Source: Rubrivivax benzoatilyticus JA2 = ATCC BAA-35 (lineage in GTDB: Bacteria > Pseudomonadota > Gammaproteobacteria > Burkholderiales > Burkholderiaceae_C). From it: a DNA stretch of 54,837 bases. The stretch is from NCBI RefSeq assembly GCF_000190375.1, contig NZ_AEWG01000159.1, positions 1 through 54,837 on the forward strand, in the 5' to 3' direction. A model generated the notes under the pieces. The model worked only from the letters and a program-made list of their open reading frames with translations, was not told the origin of the DNA and did no database searches. Both the position numbers and the translations under genes were made by a program. Shown piece by piece: positions 17,463-26,856 of this stretch (the first letter of the stretch is position 1; each line of letters begins with the position of its first letter).

Positions 17463-18217
17463 CGTCCTTCTCCCGATTCGGATTCGCGCCGGCCGACGCG
17501 GCCGCTGCGCAGCGCGTCGGCCCAGTCGCCGCGGCCCCGGGCCTCGGCGCGGCGGGCGGCGCTCTCGTGGTCGTAGTCGACGGCGCGCAGCGTCGCCGTC
17601 CAGCCCGTGGGGCCGAGCTCCAGCCAGGCGTAGCGCGCCTGCGGCGTGCCGGTCTCGGCGACGTGCGGTGCCGGCTGGTCGTGGTCGAAGGCCGGCAGGC
17701 CGACGCTGCCGGGGTTGAGCACCGTCGTCGTGCCGACGCGGCGCTGGCGCGGCAGGTGGCTGTGGCCGCAGAGCAGCCCGGCCGGCGCCGCGGCCGGCAG
17801 GCGCTGGGCGATCTCGGCCTCGTCGGCCTCGTGCAGGCCGTCGGCGCGCACGCTGTGCAGCAGGTATTCCAGGTCGCTGCGGCCGCTGCCGTGCACGGCG
17901 AGCACGTCGGCATGTGGCGCCATCGTCGGCGGCAGCGCCGCCAGCCAGGCGAGTTCGGCCTCGCCCAGCGCGTCGTGGGCGAAACGGTCGCTGGCGCCCA
18001 GGTGGTCGTGCGGCGGCGTCAGCAGCTGGCGCTCGTGGTTGCCGGCGATCGTCGGCCAGCCCAGCGCCATCAGCCGGCGCGCCGTTTCCAGCGGCCACAG
18101 CGGGCCGGACACGATGTCGCCCAGGTTCAGCCAGCCGTCGACTGCGCCGGCGTCGGCGATCACCGCCTCGAGCGCCGGCAGGTTGCCGTGGATGTCGGAG
18201 ACGACGGCCCAGCGCAT
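17459..18217 (-). CDS. Calcineurin-like metallophosphoesterase
   Basis: A 252-residue cytoplasmic phosphoesterase of the YfcE/MJ0936 type. The dimetal motifs appear in order: VVSDIHGNLPAL (residues 5-16), LNLGDIVSGP (GD), IAGNHE (GNHE), LAVHGS, and LCGHSHLPRQ (GHxH). Members hydrolyse phosphodiesters or phosphomonoesters in vitro; the natural substrate is uncertain. A C-terminal basic tail rich in Arg and Gly ends RRESESGEGR. It starts 2 bases after the radA stop and overlaps the following membrane-protein gene by 4 bases. Confidence 0.88.
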   Translation of the reverse strand: MRWAVVSDIHGNLPALEAVIADAGAVDGWLNLGDIVSGPLWPLETARRLMALGWPTIAGNHERQLLTPPHDHLGASDRFAHDALGEAELAWLAALPPTMAPHADVLAVHGSGRSDLEYLLHSVRADGLHEADEAEIAQRLPAAAPAGLLCGHSHLPRQRRVGTTTVLNPGSVGLPAFDHDQPAPHVAETGTPQARYAWLELGPTGWTATLRAVDYDHESAARRAEARGRGDWADALRSGRVGRRESESGEGR

Positions 18218-18219
18218 CG

Positions 18220-19572
18220 TCACAACCCGCGCACGATGTCGATCGCCTGCTCGATGCGCTCGACGGCGTGCACCGTCAGGCCTTCGATCGGCTTCTTCGG
18301 CGCATTCGCCTTGGGCACGACGGCGACCGAGAAGCCGAGTTTGGCGGCTTCCTTCAGCCGTTCCTGGCCACGCGGCGCCGGGCGCACCTCGCCGGCCAGG
18401 CCCACTTCGCCGAAGGCGACGAAGCCGCGCGGCAGCGGCCTGCCGCGCAGCGAACTGGTGATCGCCAGCAGCACCGCCAGGTCGGCCGCCGGCTCGCCGA
18501 TGCGCACGCCGCCGACGGCGTTGACGAACACGTCCTGGTCCATGCACGAGACGCCGGCGTGGCGGTGCAGCACCGCCAGCAGCATCGCCAGGCGGTCGCG
18601 GTCCAGGCCCACCGACAGCCGCCGCGGGCTGGCGCCGCCGCTGTCGACCAGCGCCTGGATCTCGACCAGCAGCGGGCGTGTGCCTTCCAGCGTGACGAGC
18701 ACGCAGGAGCCCGACACCGGCTCGCCGTGCGCGGACAGGAAGATCGCGCTCGGGTTGCTGACGCCGCGCAGCCCCTTCTCGGTCATCGCGAAGACGCCGA
18801 TCTCGTTGACGGCGCCGAAGCGGTTCTTGATCGCCCGCACCAGGCGGAAGCTGGAATGCGTGTCGCCCTCGAAGTACAGCACCGTGTCGACGATGTGCTC
18901 CAGCACCCGCGGCCCGGCCAGCGCGCCTTCCTTGGTGACGTGGCCGACGAGCACCATCGCGCAGCCGCCGGTCTTGGCGACACGCGTCAGCTGCGCCGCG
19001 CATTCGCGCACCTGGGCCACCGAGCCCGGTGCCGACGTCAGCTGGTCGGAATACAGCGTCTGGATCGAGTCGATGACGCAGAAGGCCGGTTGTTCGGCGT
19101 CCAGCGTCGCCAGGATCTTCTCCAGCGAGATCTCGGCGACGACACGCACCTTGGCGCCCGACAGGCCGAGCCGGCGCGCGCGCAGCGCGACCTGGGCGCC
19201 CGATTCCTCGCCGGTGACGTAGAGCACCGGCATCTGCGCCGACAGCGCGTCCAGCGCCTGCAGCAGCAGCGTGCTCTTGCCGATGCCGGGGTCGCCGCCG
19301 ATCAGCGTCACGCCGCCGGCGACGATGCCGCCGCCGAGCACGCGGTCGAGCTCCTCCTGGCCGGTCGGCGTGCGCGCCACGTCGGCGGCGTCGATGTCGG
19401 CCAGCGTCGCCACCGGCTGGCTCCTGGCCAGCGCCTGGAAGCGGTTGTTCTTCGTCGCCGGCTCGGCCAGGCCCTCGTCGAGCGAGTTCCAGGCGCCGCA
19501 GGCCGGGCACTTGCCCAGCCACTTGGGGCTGGTGCCGCCGCACTCGCGGCAGGTGTAGATCGTTTTCGCCAC
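18220..19572 (-). CDS. radA: DNA repair/recombination protein RadA
   Basis: A 450-residue RecA-like ATPase that drives branch migration during homologous recombination. The N-terminal zinc ribbon has Cys8, Cys11, Cys22 and Cys25. Walker A is GGDPGIGKST with Lys99. The RadA-specific motif KNRFG is at 249-253. The C-terminal domain (about 280-450) has the Lon-protease-like fold, including GFVAFGEVGLAGEVRP. Length and motifs are standard. It sits 13 bases after arfB and 2 bases before the metallophosphoesterase gene in a tight leftward operon with alr. Confidence 0.97.
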   Translation of the reverse strand: MAKTIYTCRECGGTSPKWLGKCPACGAWNSLDEGLAEPATKNNRFQALARSQPVATLADIDAADVARTPTGQEELDRVLGGGIVAGGVTLIGGDPGIGKSTLLLQALDALSAQMPVLYVTGEESGAQVALRARRLGLSGAKVRVVAEISLEKILATLDAEQPAFCVIDSIQTLYSDQLTSAPGSVAQVRECAAQLTRVAKTGGCAMVLVGHVTKEGALAGPRVLEHIVDTVLYFEGDTHSSFRLVRAIKNRFGAVNEIGVFAMTEKGLRGVSNPSAIFLSAHGEPVSGSCVLVTLEGTRPLLVEIQALVDSGGASPRRLSVGLDRDRLAMLLAVLHRHAGVSCMDQDVFVNAVGGVRIGEPAADLAVLLAITSSLRGRPLPRGFVAFGEVGLAGEVRPAPRGQERLKEAAKLGFSVAVVPKANAPKKPIEGLTVHAVERIEQAIDIVRGL

Positions 19573-19585
19573 GGGGGTGATGCTG

Positions 19586-19993
19586 TCAGAAGTCGCGCAC
19601 GCGGCCGCGTCCGGCCTTGACCTGGGCGTCGCGCGCCTTGCCCTGCAGCCGGCGCTGCTTGGACGACCAGGTCGGTTTCGTCGCCCGGCGTTCGGTGGGC
19701 ACCTCGGCCGCGGCGTCGACCAGCGCCTGCAGCCGCGCCAGCGCGTCGGCCTGGTTGCGCGGCAGGCTGCGGTGGGTCTGGGCCTTGATGACGACGACGC
19801 CGTCGGCGCCGATGCGCTGGTCGGGTGTCGCCAGCAGGCGCTCCTTGATCGGATCGGGCAGCGACGAGGCGCGGATGTCGAAACGCAGGTGCACCGCGTT
19901 CGAGACCTTGTTGACGTTCTGCCCGCCGGCGCCCTGGGCGCGGATCGCCGCGAACTCGACTTCGCGCCGGTCGATGCGCGGCGCGCCGGCCAT
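19586..19993 (-). CDS. arfB: Alternative ribosome-rescue factor / peptidyl-tRNA hydrolase ArfB
   Basis: A 135-residue stop-codon-independent release factor that frees ribosomes stalled at mRNA ends. The catalytic GGQ lies at 23-25 within AQGAGGQNVNKVSNAVHLRFD-type sequence. There is no codon-recognition domain. The C-terminal tail is basic (TKPTWSSKQRRLQGKARDAQ, then RVRDF), as needed to enter the empty mRNA channel. Its ATG shares one base with the alr stop (TGATG), so it is translationally coupled to alanine racemase. The length matches E. coli ArfB/YaeJ. Confidence 0.93.
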   Translation of the reverse strand: MAGAPRIDRREVEFAAIRAQGAGGQNVNKVSNAVHLRFDIRASSLPDPIKERLLATPDQRIGADGVVVIKAQTHRSLPRNQADALARLQALVDAAAEVPTERRATKPTWSSKQRRLQGKARDAQVKAGRGRVRDF

Positions 19994-21081
19994 CAGTCTT
20001 CGGCGACGCGCATCGTCACGCGCGGCGCGACGGCGCACATCAGCTCGTAGCCGATCGTGCCGGCGGCACGTGCCACCTCGTCGATCGGCAGCACGCTGCC
20101 GCCCGGGCCGCGACCCCAGAGCGTGACTTCGCTGCCGATGCCGGCGTCGGGCAGCTCGCTCAGGTCGACCTCGAGCATGTCCATCGACACCCGGCCGATG
20201 GTGCGCGTGCGACGGCCGTTCACCAGCGCCGGCGTGCCGGTGGGGCACAGGCGCGGGTAGCCGTCGGCGTAGCCGCAGGCGACGATGCCCACGCGCATCG
20301 GCCCCGGCGCGGTGAAGCTGCTGCCGTAGCCGACGGTGTCGCCGGCGGCCAGGGTCTGCGTGGCGATGATGCGCGAGCGCAGCGTCATCGTCGGCTGCAG
20401 GTCCCAGTGCGCGATGTCGTGTTCGGGGAAGTCCGGCGCGCTGCCGTACAGCAGGATGCCGGCGCGCACCCAGTCGTTCTTCACGCCGTGGCGCAGCAGC
20501 GCGGCGCTGTTGGACAGGCAGCGTTCGCCGGGCAGGTCCTGCGTCGCGGCCTCGAAGGCCGCGATCTGGTGGGCGATGCCGCGCGGGCCGTCGGCGTCGG
20601 AGAAGTGCGTGATCGCCGAGATCTCGTCGACCTGCGGCAGCGCGCCCAGCCGCGCCCAGGCGCCGCGGAAGGCCGCCGGCGTGAAGCCCAGGCGGTTCAT
20701 GCCGCTGTTCATCTTCAGGAACACGCGGTGCGGGCGATGTGTCTTGTGCGCTGCCAGCCAGTCGATCTGCTCGTCGCAGTGCACCGCGTGCCACAGGTCC
20801 AGGCGCGAACAGAGTTCCAGGTCACGCGGTTCGAACACGCCCTCGAGCAGCAGGATCGGCCCGCGCCAGCCCAGCGTGCGCAGGCGCTCGGCTTCGTCCA
20901 GGTCCAGCAGCGCGAAGCCGTCGGCGCCGCGCAAACCGTCGTACGCACGCTCGATGCCGTGGCCGTAGGCGTTGGCCTTGACGACCGCCCAGACGCGCGC
21001 GTCGGGGGCCTGGGCGCGGGCGCGCTGCAGGTTGTGGGCAAGGGCGGGGACGTGGACGAGGGCTTCGATCGGGCGCGGCAT
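19993..21081 (-). CDS. alr: Alanine racemase
   Basis: A 362-residue PLP enzyme making D-alanine for peptidoglycan. The PLP lysine is Lys35 in [10 protein letters not shown], and the opposing catalytic tyrosine is Tyr252 in VGYGSSF. The RVSMDM motif and the N-terminal TIM barrel are complete. The first Met gives a family-typical start. It heads the leftward operon alr-arfB-radA-metallophosphoesterase-membrane protein and diverges from lplT across a 140-bp gap. Whether it is the biosynthetic Alr or the catabolic DadX cannot be told; the lack of a D-amino acid dehydrogenase nearby favours Alr. Confidence 0.95.
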   Translation of the reverse strand: MPRPIEALVHVPALAHNLQRARAQAPDARVWAVVKANAYGHGIERAYDGLRGADGFALLDLDEAERLRTLGWRGPILLLEGVFEPRDLELCSRLDLWHAVHCDEQIDWLAAHKTHRPHRVFLKMNSGMNRLGFTPAAFRGAWARLGALPQVDEISAITHFSDADGPRGIAHQIAAFEAATQDLPGERCLSNSAALLRHGVKNDWVRAGILLYGSAPDFPEHDIAHWDLQPTMTLRSRIIATQTLAAGDTVGYGSSFTAPGPMRVGIVACGYADGYPRLCPTGTPALVNGRRTRTIGRVSMDMLEVDLSELPDAGIGSEVTLWGRGPGGSVLPIDEVARAAGTIGYELMCAVAPRVTMRVAED

Positions 21082-21120
21082 GGCCGGGCCATTTTGCCAG
21101 CCGACTCGTGGGTTTCGCCC

Positions 21121-21150
21121 TTCGGAACGGCGTTGGCCGCGTGCTATAAA
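21121..21150 (+). promoter_or_regulatory. Candidate sigma-70 promoter of lplT
   Basis: TATAAA at 21145-21150 matches the -10 consensus at five of six positions and stands out in GC-rich sequence. At 18 bp spacing, TTCGGA (21121-21126) is a weak -35. The start point would be about 21157, leaving a 65-nt leader before lplT at 21222. Confidence 0.45.
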
Positions 21151-21221
21151 CCGCCTGCCCGAAAGGATGGAGAGACAGGACTGGCGCCCGGAACCGGCGT
21201 TCCCGGCTGCGCGCGCGACAG

Positions 21222-22499
21222 ATGAAAAAAGGTTTCTCGACCATCATGTCGGCGCAGTTCTGCAGTTCGCTGGCCGACAACGGGCTCACCGTCGCCGCGA
21301 TCGAACTCCTGCGCAGCAGCCAGGCGCCCAGCTGGCACGTGCCGGTTCTCGCGGTCGTCTTCGCGCTCTTCTACGTCGTGCTCGCGCCCTTCCTCGGCGC
21401 CTTCGCCGACGCGATCCCGAAGGGCCGCGTGATGCTGATCTCCAACGGCATCAAGATCGTCGGCTGCCTGCTGATGCTGTTCGGCGGCCACCCGCTGCTG
21501 GCCTACTCGATCGTCGGCCTGGGCGCGGCGGCCTACTCGCCGGCCAAGTACGGCATCCTCACCGAACTGCTGCCGCCGTCGCAGCTGGTCAAGGCCAACG
21601 GCTGGATCGAGGGCCTGACGATCGCCAGCGTCATCCTCGGCACCGTGCTCGGCGGCCAGCTCGTCGGGCCGCACATCGCGCCGGTGCTGCTGGGCCTGGA
21701 CCTGCCGTTCGTGGACACCGGCGTCGACATGCCGGCCGAGGCCGCGATCTGCGTGCTGCTCTTCGTCTACGCGCTGGCGGCGCTGTTCAACCTCTACATC
21801 CCGCGCACCGACGCGCCGCTGCAGCCGCTGCCGTCCAACCCGCTGTGGCTGGTGCGCGACTTCTCGCGCTGCAACGCCCGCCTGTGGTCGGACAAGCTGG
21901 GCCAGATCTCGCTGGCGACGACGACGATGTTCTGGGGCGTCGGCGGCAACCTGCGCATCATCGTCTTCCCCTGGGCCGCGGCGGCGCTGGGCTACTCGAC
22001 GACGCAGGCCTCGTCGCTGGCCGGCGTGGTGTCGATCGGCGTGGCCGCCGGGGCCGTCGTCGCGTCGATGCGCATGCGGCTGGACCGCGCCACCGCGGTG
22101 ATCCCGCTGGGCGTGCTGATGGGCGTGCTGCTGATGGGGCTCAACCTGATCCGCGACCTCTACGTCGCGATCCCGTTCCTGCTGCTGCTGGGCGCTGCCG
22201 GCGGCTACCTCGTCGTGCCGATGAACGCGCTGCTGCAGCACCGCGGCCACAACCTGATGGGCGCCGGGCGCTCGATCGCGGTGCAGAACTTCAACGAGCA
22301 GGCCTGCATCCTGGCGCTGGGCGCCTTCTACGCCGGCATGACACGTTTCGAGCTCTCGGCCTTCGCCGCGATCACGGTCTTCGGCCTGGTCGTCGCCGGC
22401 ATCATGGAGACGATCCGGCGCTGGCATCGGCGCAACCTGCTGCAGCACCGCGACGAGGTCGAGCGCCTGCTCGTGATCGCCCGCACCGATGGCCATTGA
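21222..22499 (+). CDS. lplT: Lysophospholipid transporter LplT (MFS)
   Basis: A 425-residue major facilitator protein that flips lysophospholipids across the inner membrane for re-acylation. Family marks are the N-terminal [20 protein letters not shown], the loop [11 protein letters not shown] after helix 2, and [16 protein letters not shown]. About twelve hydrophobic segments are evident. In enterobacteria lplT sits next to the acyltransferase aas; here aas is absent and the gene overlaps a DMT transporter by 11 bases. No strong ribosome-binding site precedes the ATG, but the N-terminus fits the family well. Confidence 0.92.
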   Translation: MKKGFSTIMSAQFCSSLADNGLTVAAIELLRSSQAPSWHVPVLAVVFALFYVVLAPFLGAFADAIPKGRVMLISNGIKIVGCLLMLFGGHPLLAYSIVGLGAAAYSPAKYGILTELLPPSQLVKANGWIEGLTIASVILGTVLGGQLVGPHIAPVLLGLDLPFVDTGVDMPAEAAICVLLFVYALAALFNLYIPRTDAPLQPLPSNPLWLVRDFSRCNARLWSDKLGQISLATTTMFWGVGGNLRIIVFPWAAAALGYSTTQASSLAGVVSIGVAAGAVVASMRMRLDRATAVIPLGVLMGVLLMGLNLIRDLYVAIPFLLLLGAAGGYLVVPMNALLQHRGHNLMGAGRSIAVQNFNEQACILALGAFYAGMTRFELSAFAAITVFGLVVAGIMETIRRWHRRNLLQHRDEVERLLVIARTDGH

Positions 22500-23382
22500 C
22501 GTCGCCGCGCCGCGCGCCGGCAGCCCTGGCGCGGCGGCGCCGGCGCTGGCCTTGCTGGCCAACGCCTTCGTCTGGGGCGTCTCGTGGTGGCCGCTGCGCG
22601 AACTGCAGGCGCTGGGCCTGCACCCGCTGTGGGCCACCGTGTTCGTCTACGGCAGCGTCGTGCTGGCCATCAGCGCCTGGCGGCCGTCGGCCTGGCCCGA
22701 GCTGTTGCGCACGCCGGTGCTGTGGGTGCTGGTGGCCGCCGCCGGCACGACCAACGCCACCTTCAACTGGGGCGTGACCGTCGGCGACGTCGTGCGCGTC
22801 GTGCTGCTGTTCTATCTGATGCCGCTGTGGACGGTGCTGCTGGCGCGGCTGCTGCTCGGCGAGCGTATGACACGCGCGGCGGCGTTTCGCGTCGCGATGG
22901 CGCTGGTCGGCGCGGCCGTCGTGCTCTGGCCCGAGGGCGGCGGCCTGCCGCTGCCGCGCACGCTGCCCGAGTGGCTGGGCATCGCCGGCGGCTTCAGCTT
23001 CGCGCTGAACAACGTGATGCTGCGCCGCGAGGCGCACCGGCCGCAGTCGGCGCGCGCACTGGCGATGTTCCTCGGTGGCGTCGTCGTCGCCGGGCCGCTG
23101 GCGGCGATGCTGGCCCTGAACGGCGTCGTGCCGCCGCCGCCGGCCCCGGCACCGGGCTGGATCGCCGGTGCGCTGCTGCTGGCCGTGTGTTTCCTCGGCG
23201 GCAACCTGGCGCTGCAGTACGGCGCGGCGCGCCTGCCGGCCAACGCGACGGCGGTGGTCATGATCACCGAGGTGCTGTTCGCCTCGGCCTCGGCGGTGCT
23301 GCTGGGCGCGGCGGCGATCACGCTGCCGCTGGTCATCGGGGGCACGCTGATCGTCGGCGCGGCGCTGCTGGCCGCGCGCTGA
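22489..23382 (+). CDS. DMT-superfamily (EamA) transporter
   Basis: A 297-residue inner-membrane protein with ten predicted helices in two EamA repeats (about 15-145 and 160-295). Typical motifs are NAFVWGVSWWPLRELQALG at helix 1, LFYLMPLWTVLLARLLLGE at the end of repeat one, and ARLPANATAVVMITEVLFAS in repeat two. Members export or import small metabolites such as amino acids; the substrate is not predictable. The start lies inside the end of lplT (11-base overlap), so the two are coupled. It converges on the regulator at 23387 with a 4-base gap and no visible terminator. Confidence 0.87.
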   Translation: MAIDVAAPRAGSPGAAAPALALLANAFVWGVSWWPLRELQALGLHPLWATVFVYGSVVLAISAWRPSAWPELLRTPVLWVLVAAAGTTNATFNWGVTVGDVVRVVLLFYLMPLWTVLLARLLLGERMTRAAAFRVAMALVGAAVVLWPEGGGLPLPRTLPEWLGIAGGFSFALNNVMLRREAHRPQSARALAMFLGGVVVAGPLAAMLALNGVVPPPPAPAPGWIAGALLLAVCFLGGNLALQYGAARLPANATAVVMITEVLFASASAVLLGAAAITLPLVIGGTLIVGAALLAAR

Positions 23383-23386
23383 CGTC

Positions 23387-24118
23387 TCAGTGGCTGGCCG
23401 GTGCCGCGGCGCGCGGCGGCCGCGACACCAGCCGGCTCAGCTCGTCGTCGTCCAGCGGCTTGCCCAGGTAGGCGTCGGCCCCGGCGAGCGCGCCGCGCAC
23501 GCGGTCGACCTCGCCGTGCTGGGCCGAGACCAGCACCAGCACCGCGTCGCGTGCGCCCGGGCTGGGCTGGCGGCGCAGCCTGCGGCACAGCGCGAGGCCG
23601 TCGAGCTCGCTGGCCTCGCCGAGCTCGACATCGACGAAGACGAACTCGAAACGCTGGCGCGCCAGCCGTTCGAGGGCCTGGCCGCTGGTGCGCGCCGCGA
23701 CGCTGGGCAGGCCCAGGCGCTGCAGCCGGCCGGCGAGGTGGCGTGTCGCGGCTTCGCAGTCGTCGACGATCAGCGCCTGCGGCAGCGCCGGCATGTCGGC
23801 CGTCGCCGCCGCGCCGCGCAGCGCGACGATGGCGTCGAGTTCACGCAGCAGCAGCAGCGCGTCCAGCGGCCGCGGCATCCAGGCGGCTGCACCTTCGGGG
23901 GCGTGGCGGCCGACGAAAACCGCGTCGCCGACGCGTGCGCCGGCGCTGGCCGTCAGCACGGCGTCGACGTTGTCGGCGTCGACGACCAGGAAGTCGGCGT
24001 CCTCCGGCGTGGCGACCTGCACGTAGCCCGGCTGTCGCGAGCCCGCCAGGCGCACGCAGCTGGCCAGCGTGCTGCGCTCGAAGGCGCTGAAACCGAGCAG
24101 ATGGAGGCGGTGCAGCAT
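23387..24118 (-). CDS. Response regulator with an unusual N-terminal domain and C-terminal receiver
   Basis: A 243-residue protein with no DNA-binding or enzymatic output. The C-terminal half (about 118-240) is an intact receiver: acidic pair in ALIVDDCEA, acceptor Asp in FVFVDVELG, Ser in LVSAQ, Lys in LGKPL. The N-terminal half (1-110) begins MLHRLHLLGFSAFERSTLAS and contains DADFLVVDADN, which looks like the core of another receiver that has lost its active site. Proteins of this two-part type occur in related Burkholderiales, but I recall no known function. The start is the ATG nearest the divergent gpx gene. Cognate kinase unknown; the orphan PAS kinase at 14297 is one candidate. Confidence 0.8.
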   Translation of the reverse strand: MLHRLHLLGFSAFERSTLASCVRLAGSRQPGYVQVATPEDADFLVVDADNVDAVLTASAGARVGDAVFVGRHAPEGAAAWMPRPLDALLLLRELDAIVALRGAAATADMPALPQALIVDDCEAATRHLAGRLQRLGLPSVAARTSGQALERLARQRFEFVFVDVELGEASELDGLALCRRLRRQPSPGARDAVLVLVSAQHGEVDRVRGALAGADAYLGKPLDDDELSRLVSRPPRAAAPASH

Positions 24119-24226
24119 GGCGGCGGCAGGGGTCTGCGGCGATGCTGCGCGGCGGCGGTTCGCGCTGTCAACGCCGGTCGTGGGATGGGGGCTTACGATG
24201 CACGTTTCGTCACGATCGGAGCGCTC

Positions 24227-24715
24227 ATGGCCGCGACCCTGTCCGATTTCGACGCCGTCACGATCGACGGCCGCCCCGCACCGTTGTCCGCCCACGCCGG
24301 CCAGGTGGTGCTCGTCGTCAACACCGCCAGCCGCTGCGGCTTCACGCCGCAGTTCGCCGGGCTCGAGGAGCTGTGGCAGCGCTACCGCGAGCGCGGTCTC
24401 GTGATCCTCGGCTTCCCGAGCAACGAGTTCGGCGGCCAGGACCCGGGCAGCAACGACGAGATCGCCTCGTTCTGCCAGCTCAACTACGGCGTCAGCTTCC
24501 CGATGATGGCCAAGGTGAAGGTCAACGGCGGCGATGCGCATCCGTTGTGGCAATGGCTCACCGCCGAGGCGCGCGGCGTGCTCGGCACCCAGGCGGTGAA
24601 GTGGAACTTCACCAAATTCCTCGTCGGCCGCGACGGACGCGTGCTCAAGCGTTACGCGCCGACCGACTCCCCGGCCTCGCTGGCCGCCGACATCGAGAAA
24701 GCGCTTTCGGCATGA
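24227..24715 (+). CDS. Glutathione peroxidase-family thiol peroxidase
   Basis: A 162-residue cytoplasmic peroxidase. The catalytic residue is Cys37, not selenocysteine, in VNTASRCGFTPQF. The rest of the catalytic tetrad is present: Gln71 in GGQDPGSN, and Trp126-Asn127 in VKWNFTKF. A second cysteine, Cys83, lies where resolving cysteines occur in thioredoxin-dependent members, so thioredoxin rather than glutathione may be the reductant (inference). An upstream in-frame ATG would add 14 residues and is less family-like. It overlaps the aminotransferase gene by four bases (ATGA). Confidence 0.92.
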   Translation: MAATLSDFDAVTIDGRPAPLSAHAGQVVLVVNTASRCGFTPQFAGLEELWQRYRERGLVILGFPSNEFGGQDPGSNDEIASFCQLNYGVSFPMMAKVKVNGGDAHPLWQWLTAEARGVLGTQAVKWNFTKFLVGRDGRVLKRYAPTDSPASLAADIEKALSA

Positions 24716-25908
24716 CCGTCTTCTCCCACCTCGAGCCCTACGCGGGCGACCCGATCCTGTCGCTGAACGAGGCCTTCGGCCGCGACCCGCGCCCGGCCAA
24801 GGTCAACCTGTCGATCGGCATCTACTTCGACGACGCCGGCCGCATCCCGGTGCTGGACTGCGTGCGCCAGGCCGAAGCGCAGCTGCTGGCCGAAGCCGGC
24901 CCCAAGCCCTACCTGCCGATGGAGGGGTCGGCTCCGATGCGCGCCGCGGTGCAGGCGCTGCTGTTCGGCGCCGGCAGCGCCGCGGTCGCCGAAGGCCGCG
25001 TTGCGACGCTGCAGACCATCGGCTCCAGCGGCGGCCTGAAGGTCGGCGCCGACTTCCTGCGGCGCTGGTTCCCGCAGTCCACCGTCTGGGTCAGCGACCC
25101 GACCTGGGACAACCACCGCTCGATCTTCGAGGGCGCCGGCATGGCCGTGAAGGCCTATCCGTACTACGACGCGGCGACCGGCGGCGTGGCCTTCGAGCGC
25201 CTGTGCGAGACGCTGCGCGGCCTGCCTGCCGGCGACGTCGTGCTGCTGCACGCCTGCTGCCACAACCCGACCGGCGTCGACCTGTCGCGCCTGCAGTGGG
25301 GCGAGATCGTCACCCTCGTGCGCGAGCGCGGGCTGATCCCGTTCCTGGACATCGCCTACCAGGGCTACGGCGACGGCATCGAAGAGGATGCGCACGCGAT
25401 CCGCGCGCTGGCCGACGCCGGGCTGTCGTTCTTCGTCTCGAACTCGTTCAGCAAGAGCATGAGCCTGTACGGCGAACGCGCCGGGGCGCTGTCGGTGGTC
25501 TGCGCCGACCGCGCCGAAGCCGAACTCGTGCTCGGCCAGATGAAGGCCACGGTGCGCCGCAACTACTCCAGCCCGGGGCTGCACGCCGCCGGCGTCGTCG
25601 CGCGCGTGCTCGGCGATCCGGGTCTGCGTGCGTCCTGGGAGGCCGACGTCGCGGCGATGCGCGAGCGCATCCTGGCGATGCGCCGCGCGCTGCACGAGGT
25701 GCTCTGCGCGCGCAAGCCGGGGCGCGACTTCGGCTACTTCCTCAGCCAGCGCGGCATGTTCAGCTACACCGGGCTGCTGCCCGAGCAGGTCGACCGGCTG
25801 CGCGAGGAGTTCGGCGTCTACCTCGTGCGCTCGGGCCGCATCTGCGTGGCCGGGCTCAACAGCGGCAACGTCGAGCGCACCGCCGAGGCGATCGCCGCGG
25901 TCGTCTGA
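24712..25908 (+). CDS. Aromatic/aspartate aminotransferase, class I
   Basis: A 398-residue fold-type I PLP enzyme of the AspC/TyrB group, which interconverts aromatic amino acids or aspartate with their 2-oxo acids. Key residues are visible: Asn185 in HNPTGVD, Asp213 and Tyr216 in FLDIAYQGYG, PLP lysine Lys248 in SNSFSKSMS, Arg256 in the phosphate site, and the substrate-binding Arg in VRSGRICVAGLN near the end. Length is standard. Whether it prefers aromatic or acidic side chains is not decided by sequence; the layout resembles TyrB. Translational coupling to glutathione peroxidase has no obvious metabolic logic. Confidence 0.9.
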   Translation: MTVFSHLEPYAGDPILSLNEAFGRDPRPAKVNLSIGIYFDDAGRIPVLDCVRQAEAQLLAEAGPKPYLPMEGSAPMRAAVQALLFGAGSAAVAEGRVATLQTIGSSGGLKVGADFLRRWFPQSTVWVSDPTWDNHRSIFEGAGMAVKAYPYYDAATGGVAFERLCETLRGLPAGDVVLLHACCHNPTGVDLSRLQWGEIVTLVRERGLIPFLDIAYQGYGDGIEEDAHAIRALADAGLSFFVSNSFSKSMSLYGERAGALSVVCADRAEAELVLGQMKATVRRNYSSPGLHAAGVVARVLGDPGLRASWEADVAAMRERILAMRRALHEVLCARKPGRDFGYFLSQRGMFSYTGLLPEQVDRLREEFGVYLVRSGRICVAGLNSGNVERTAEAIAAVV

Positions 25909-25911
25909 GGC

Positions 25912-26856
25912 TCACTCGGCCGGCACCTCCCGGCCGACCGCCTGCTGCACCAGCTGGCGCAGCCAGCGGTGTGCCGGGTCGGCGTCCTGGCGCACCGGCC
26001 AGACCATCTGCACGCCCACCGGCGGCAGCGTCACCGGCCCCGGCAGCGGCCGCGTGACCAGCCGGTGCGAGGTGCCGGTGGCGGCGACGAAGGACAGCGG
26101 CAGCACCGTGATCAGGTCCGACTGCGTGACGACGCGGCCGGCAGTGAAGTACTGGTTGACGGTCAGCACGATGCGCCGCCGCCGGCCGAGCGCCGCCAGC
26201 GCCTCGTCGATCATGCCGTGCGGCCGGCCCGAGAAGCTGACCAGCAGGTGGTGCGCCTCGCAGAAGGCGTCCAGCGTCAGCGTGTCGGCCAGCGGGTGGC
26301 CGCGGCGCATCACGCAGACGTAGTGGCTGCGGTGCAGCTGGCGGTGCAGCAGGCCGGTCTGCGCACCGCCGGCGACGAGCGCGGCGATCGCCTCCGGGAA
26401 GTGGCCGACGGCGAGATCGGCCTCGCCGTCGCGCAGCATCGCGCGCGGGTCGCGGCTGGTCAGCGGCACGATGCGCAGGTTGACCCGGGCCTGCCGCGAC
26501 TCGATCGCGCGCACGAACATCGGCGTCAGCACGGCGGCCGGTGCATCCGGCATCGTGATGCGGAAGTTCGCCTCCTGGGTGCGCGGGTCGAACTCCTCCG
26601 GCGCCAGCGCCCGCTGCAGCTCGCCCAGCCCCTCGCGCACCACCGGCCACAGCGCCTGCGCGCGCGGAGTCGGCTTCATGCCGTGCGCACCACGCACGAA
26701 CAGCGGCTCGCCGACGGCCTCGTGCAGGCGCTTGAGCGAATGGCTGGCGGCCGGCTGCGTCACCGAGAGCACCTGCGCCGCCCGCGTCAGGCTGCCTTCG
26801 GTCATCACCGCGTCGAAGACACGAAGCAGGTTCAGGTCCAGCGTGCGGAAGTTCAT
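25912..26856 (-). CDS. LysR-family transcriptional regulator
   Basis: A 314-residue regulator. The winged helix-turn-helix (about 5-65) reads LDLNLLRVFDAVMTEGSLTR, then LSVTQPAASHSLKRL. The effector-binding domain (about 95-305) is of the periplasmic-binding-protein type. The opening MNFRTLDLNLLRVFDAV is that of the NodD/NahR/LinR subgroup, whose members often answer to aromatic compounds. It diverges from the small gene at 26981 across 124 bp and converges on the aminotransferase with a 3-base gap. No clear target is adjacent. Confidence 0.92.
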   Translation of the reverse strand: MNFRTLDLNLLRVFDAVMTEGSLTRAAQVLSVTQPAASHSLKRLHEAVGEPLFVRGAHGMKPTPRAQALWPVVREGLGELQRALAPEEFDPRTQEANFRITMPDAPAAVLTPMFVRAIESRQARVNLRIVPLTSRDPRAMLRDGEADLAVGHFPEAIAALVAGGAQTGLLHRQLHRSHYVCVMRRGHPLADTLTLDAFCEAHHLLVSFSGRPHGMIDEALAALGRRRRIVLTVNQYFTAGRVVTQSDLITVLPLSFVAATGTSHRLVTRPLPGPVTLPPVGVQMVWPVRQDADPAHRWLRQLVQQAVGREVPAE

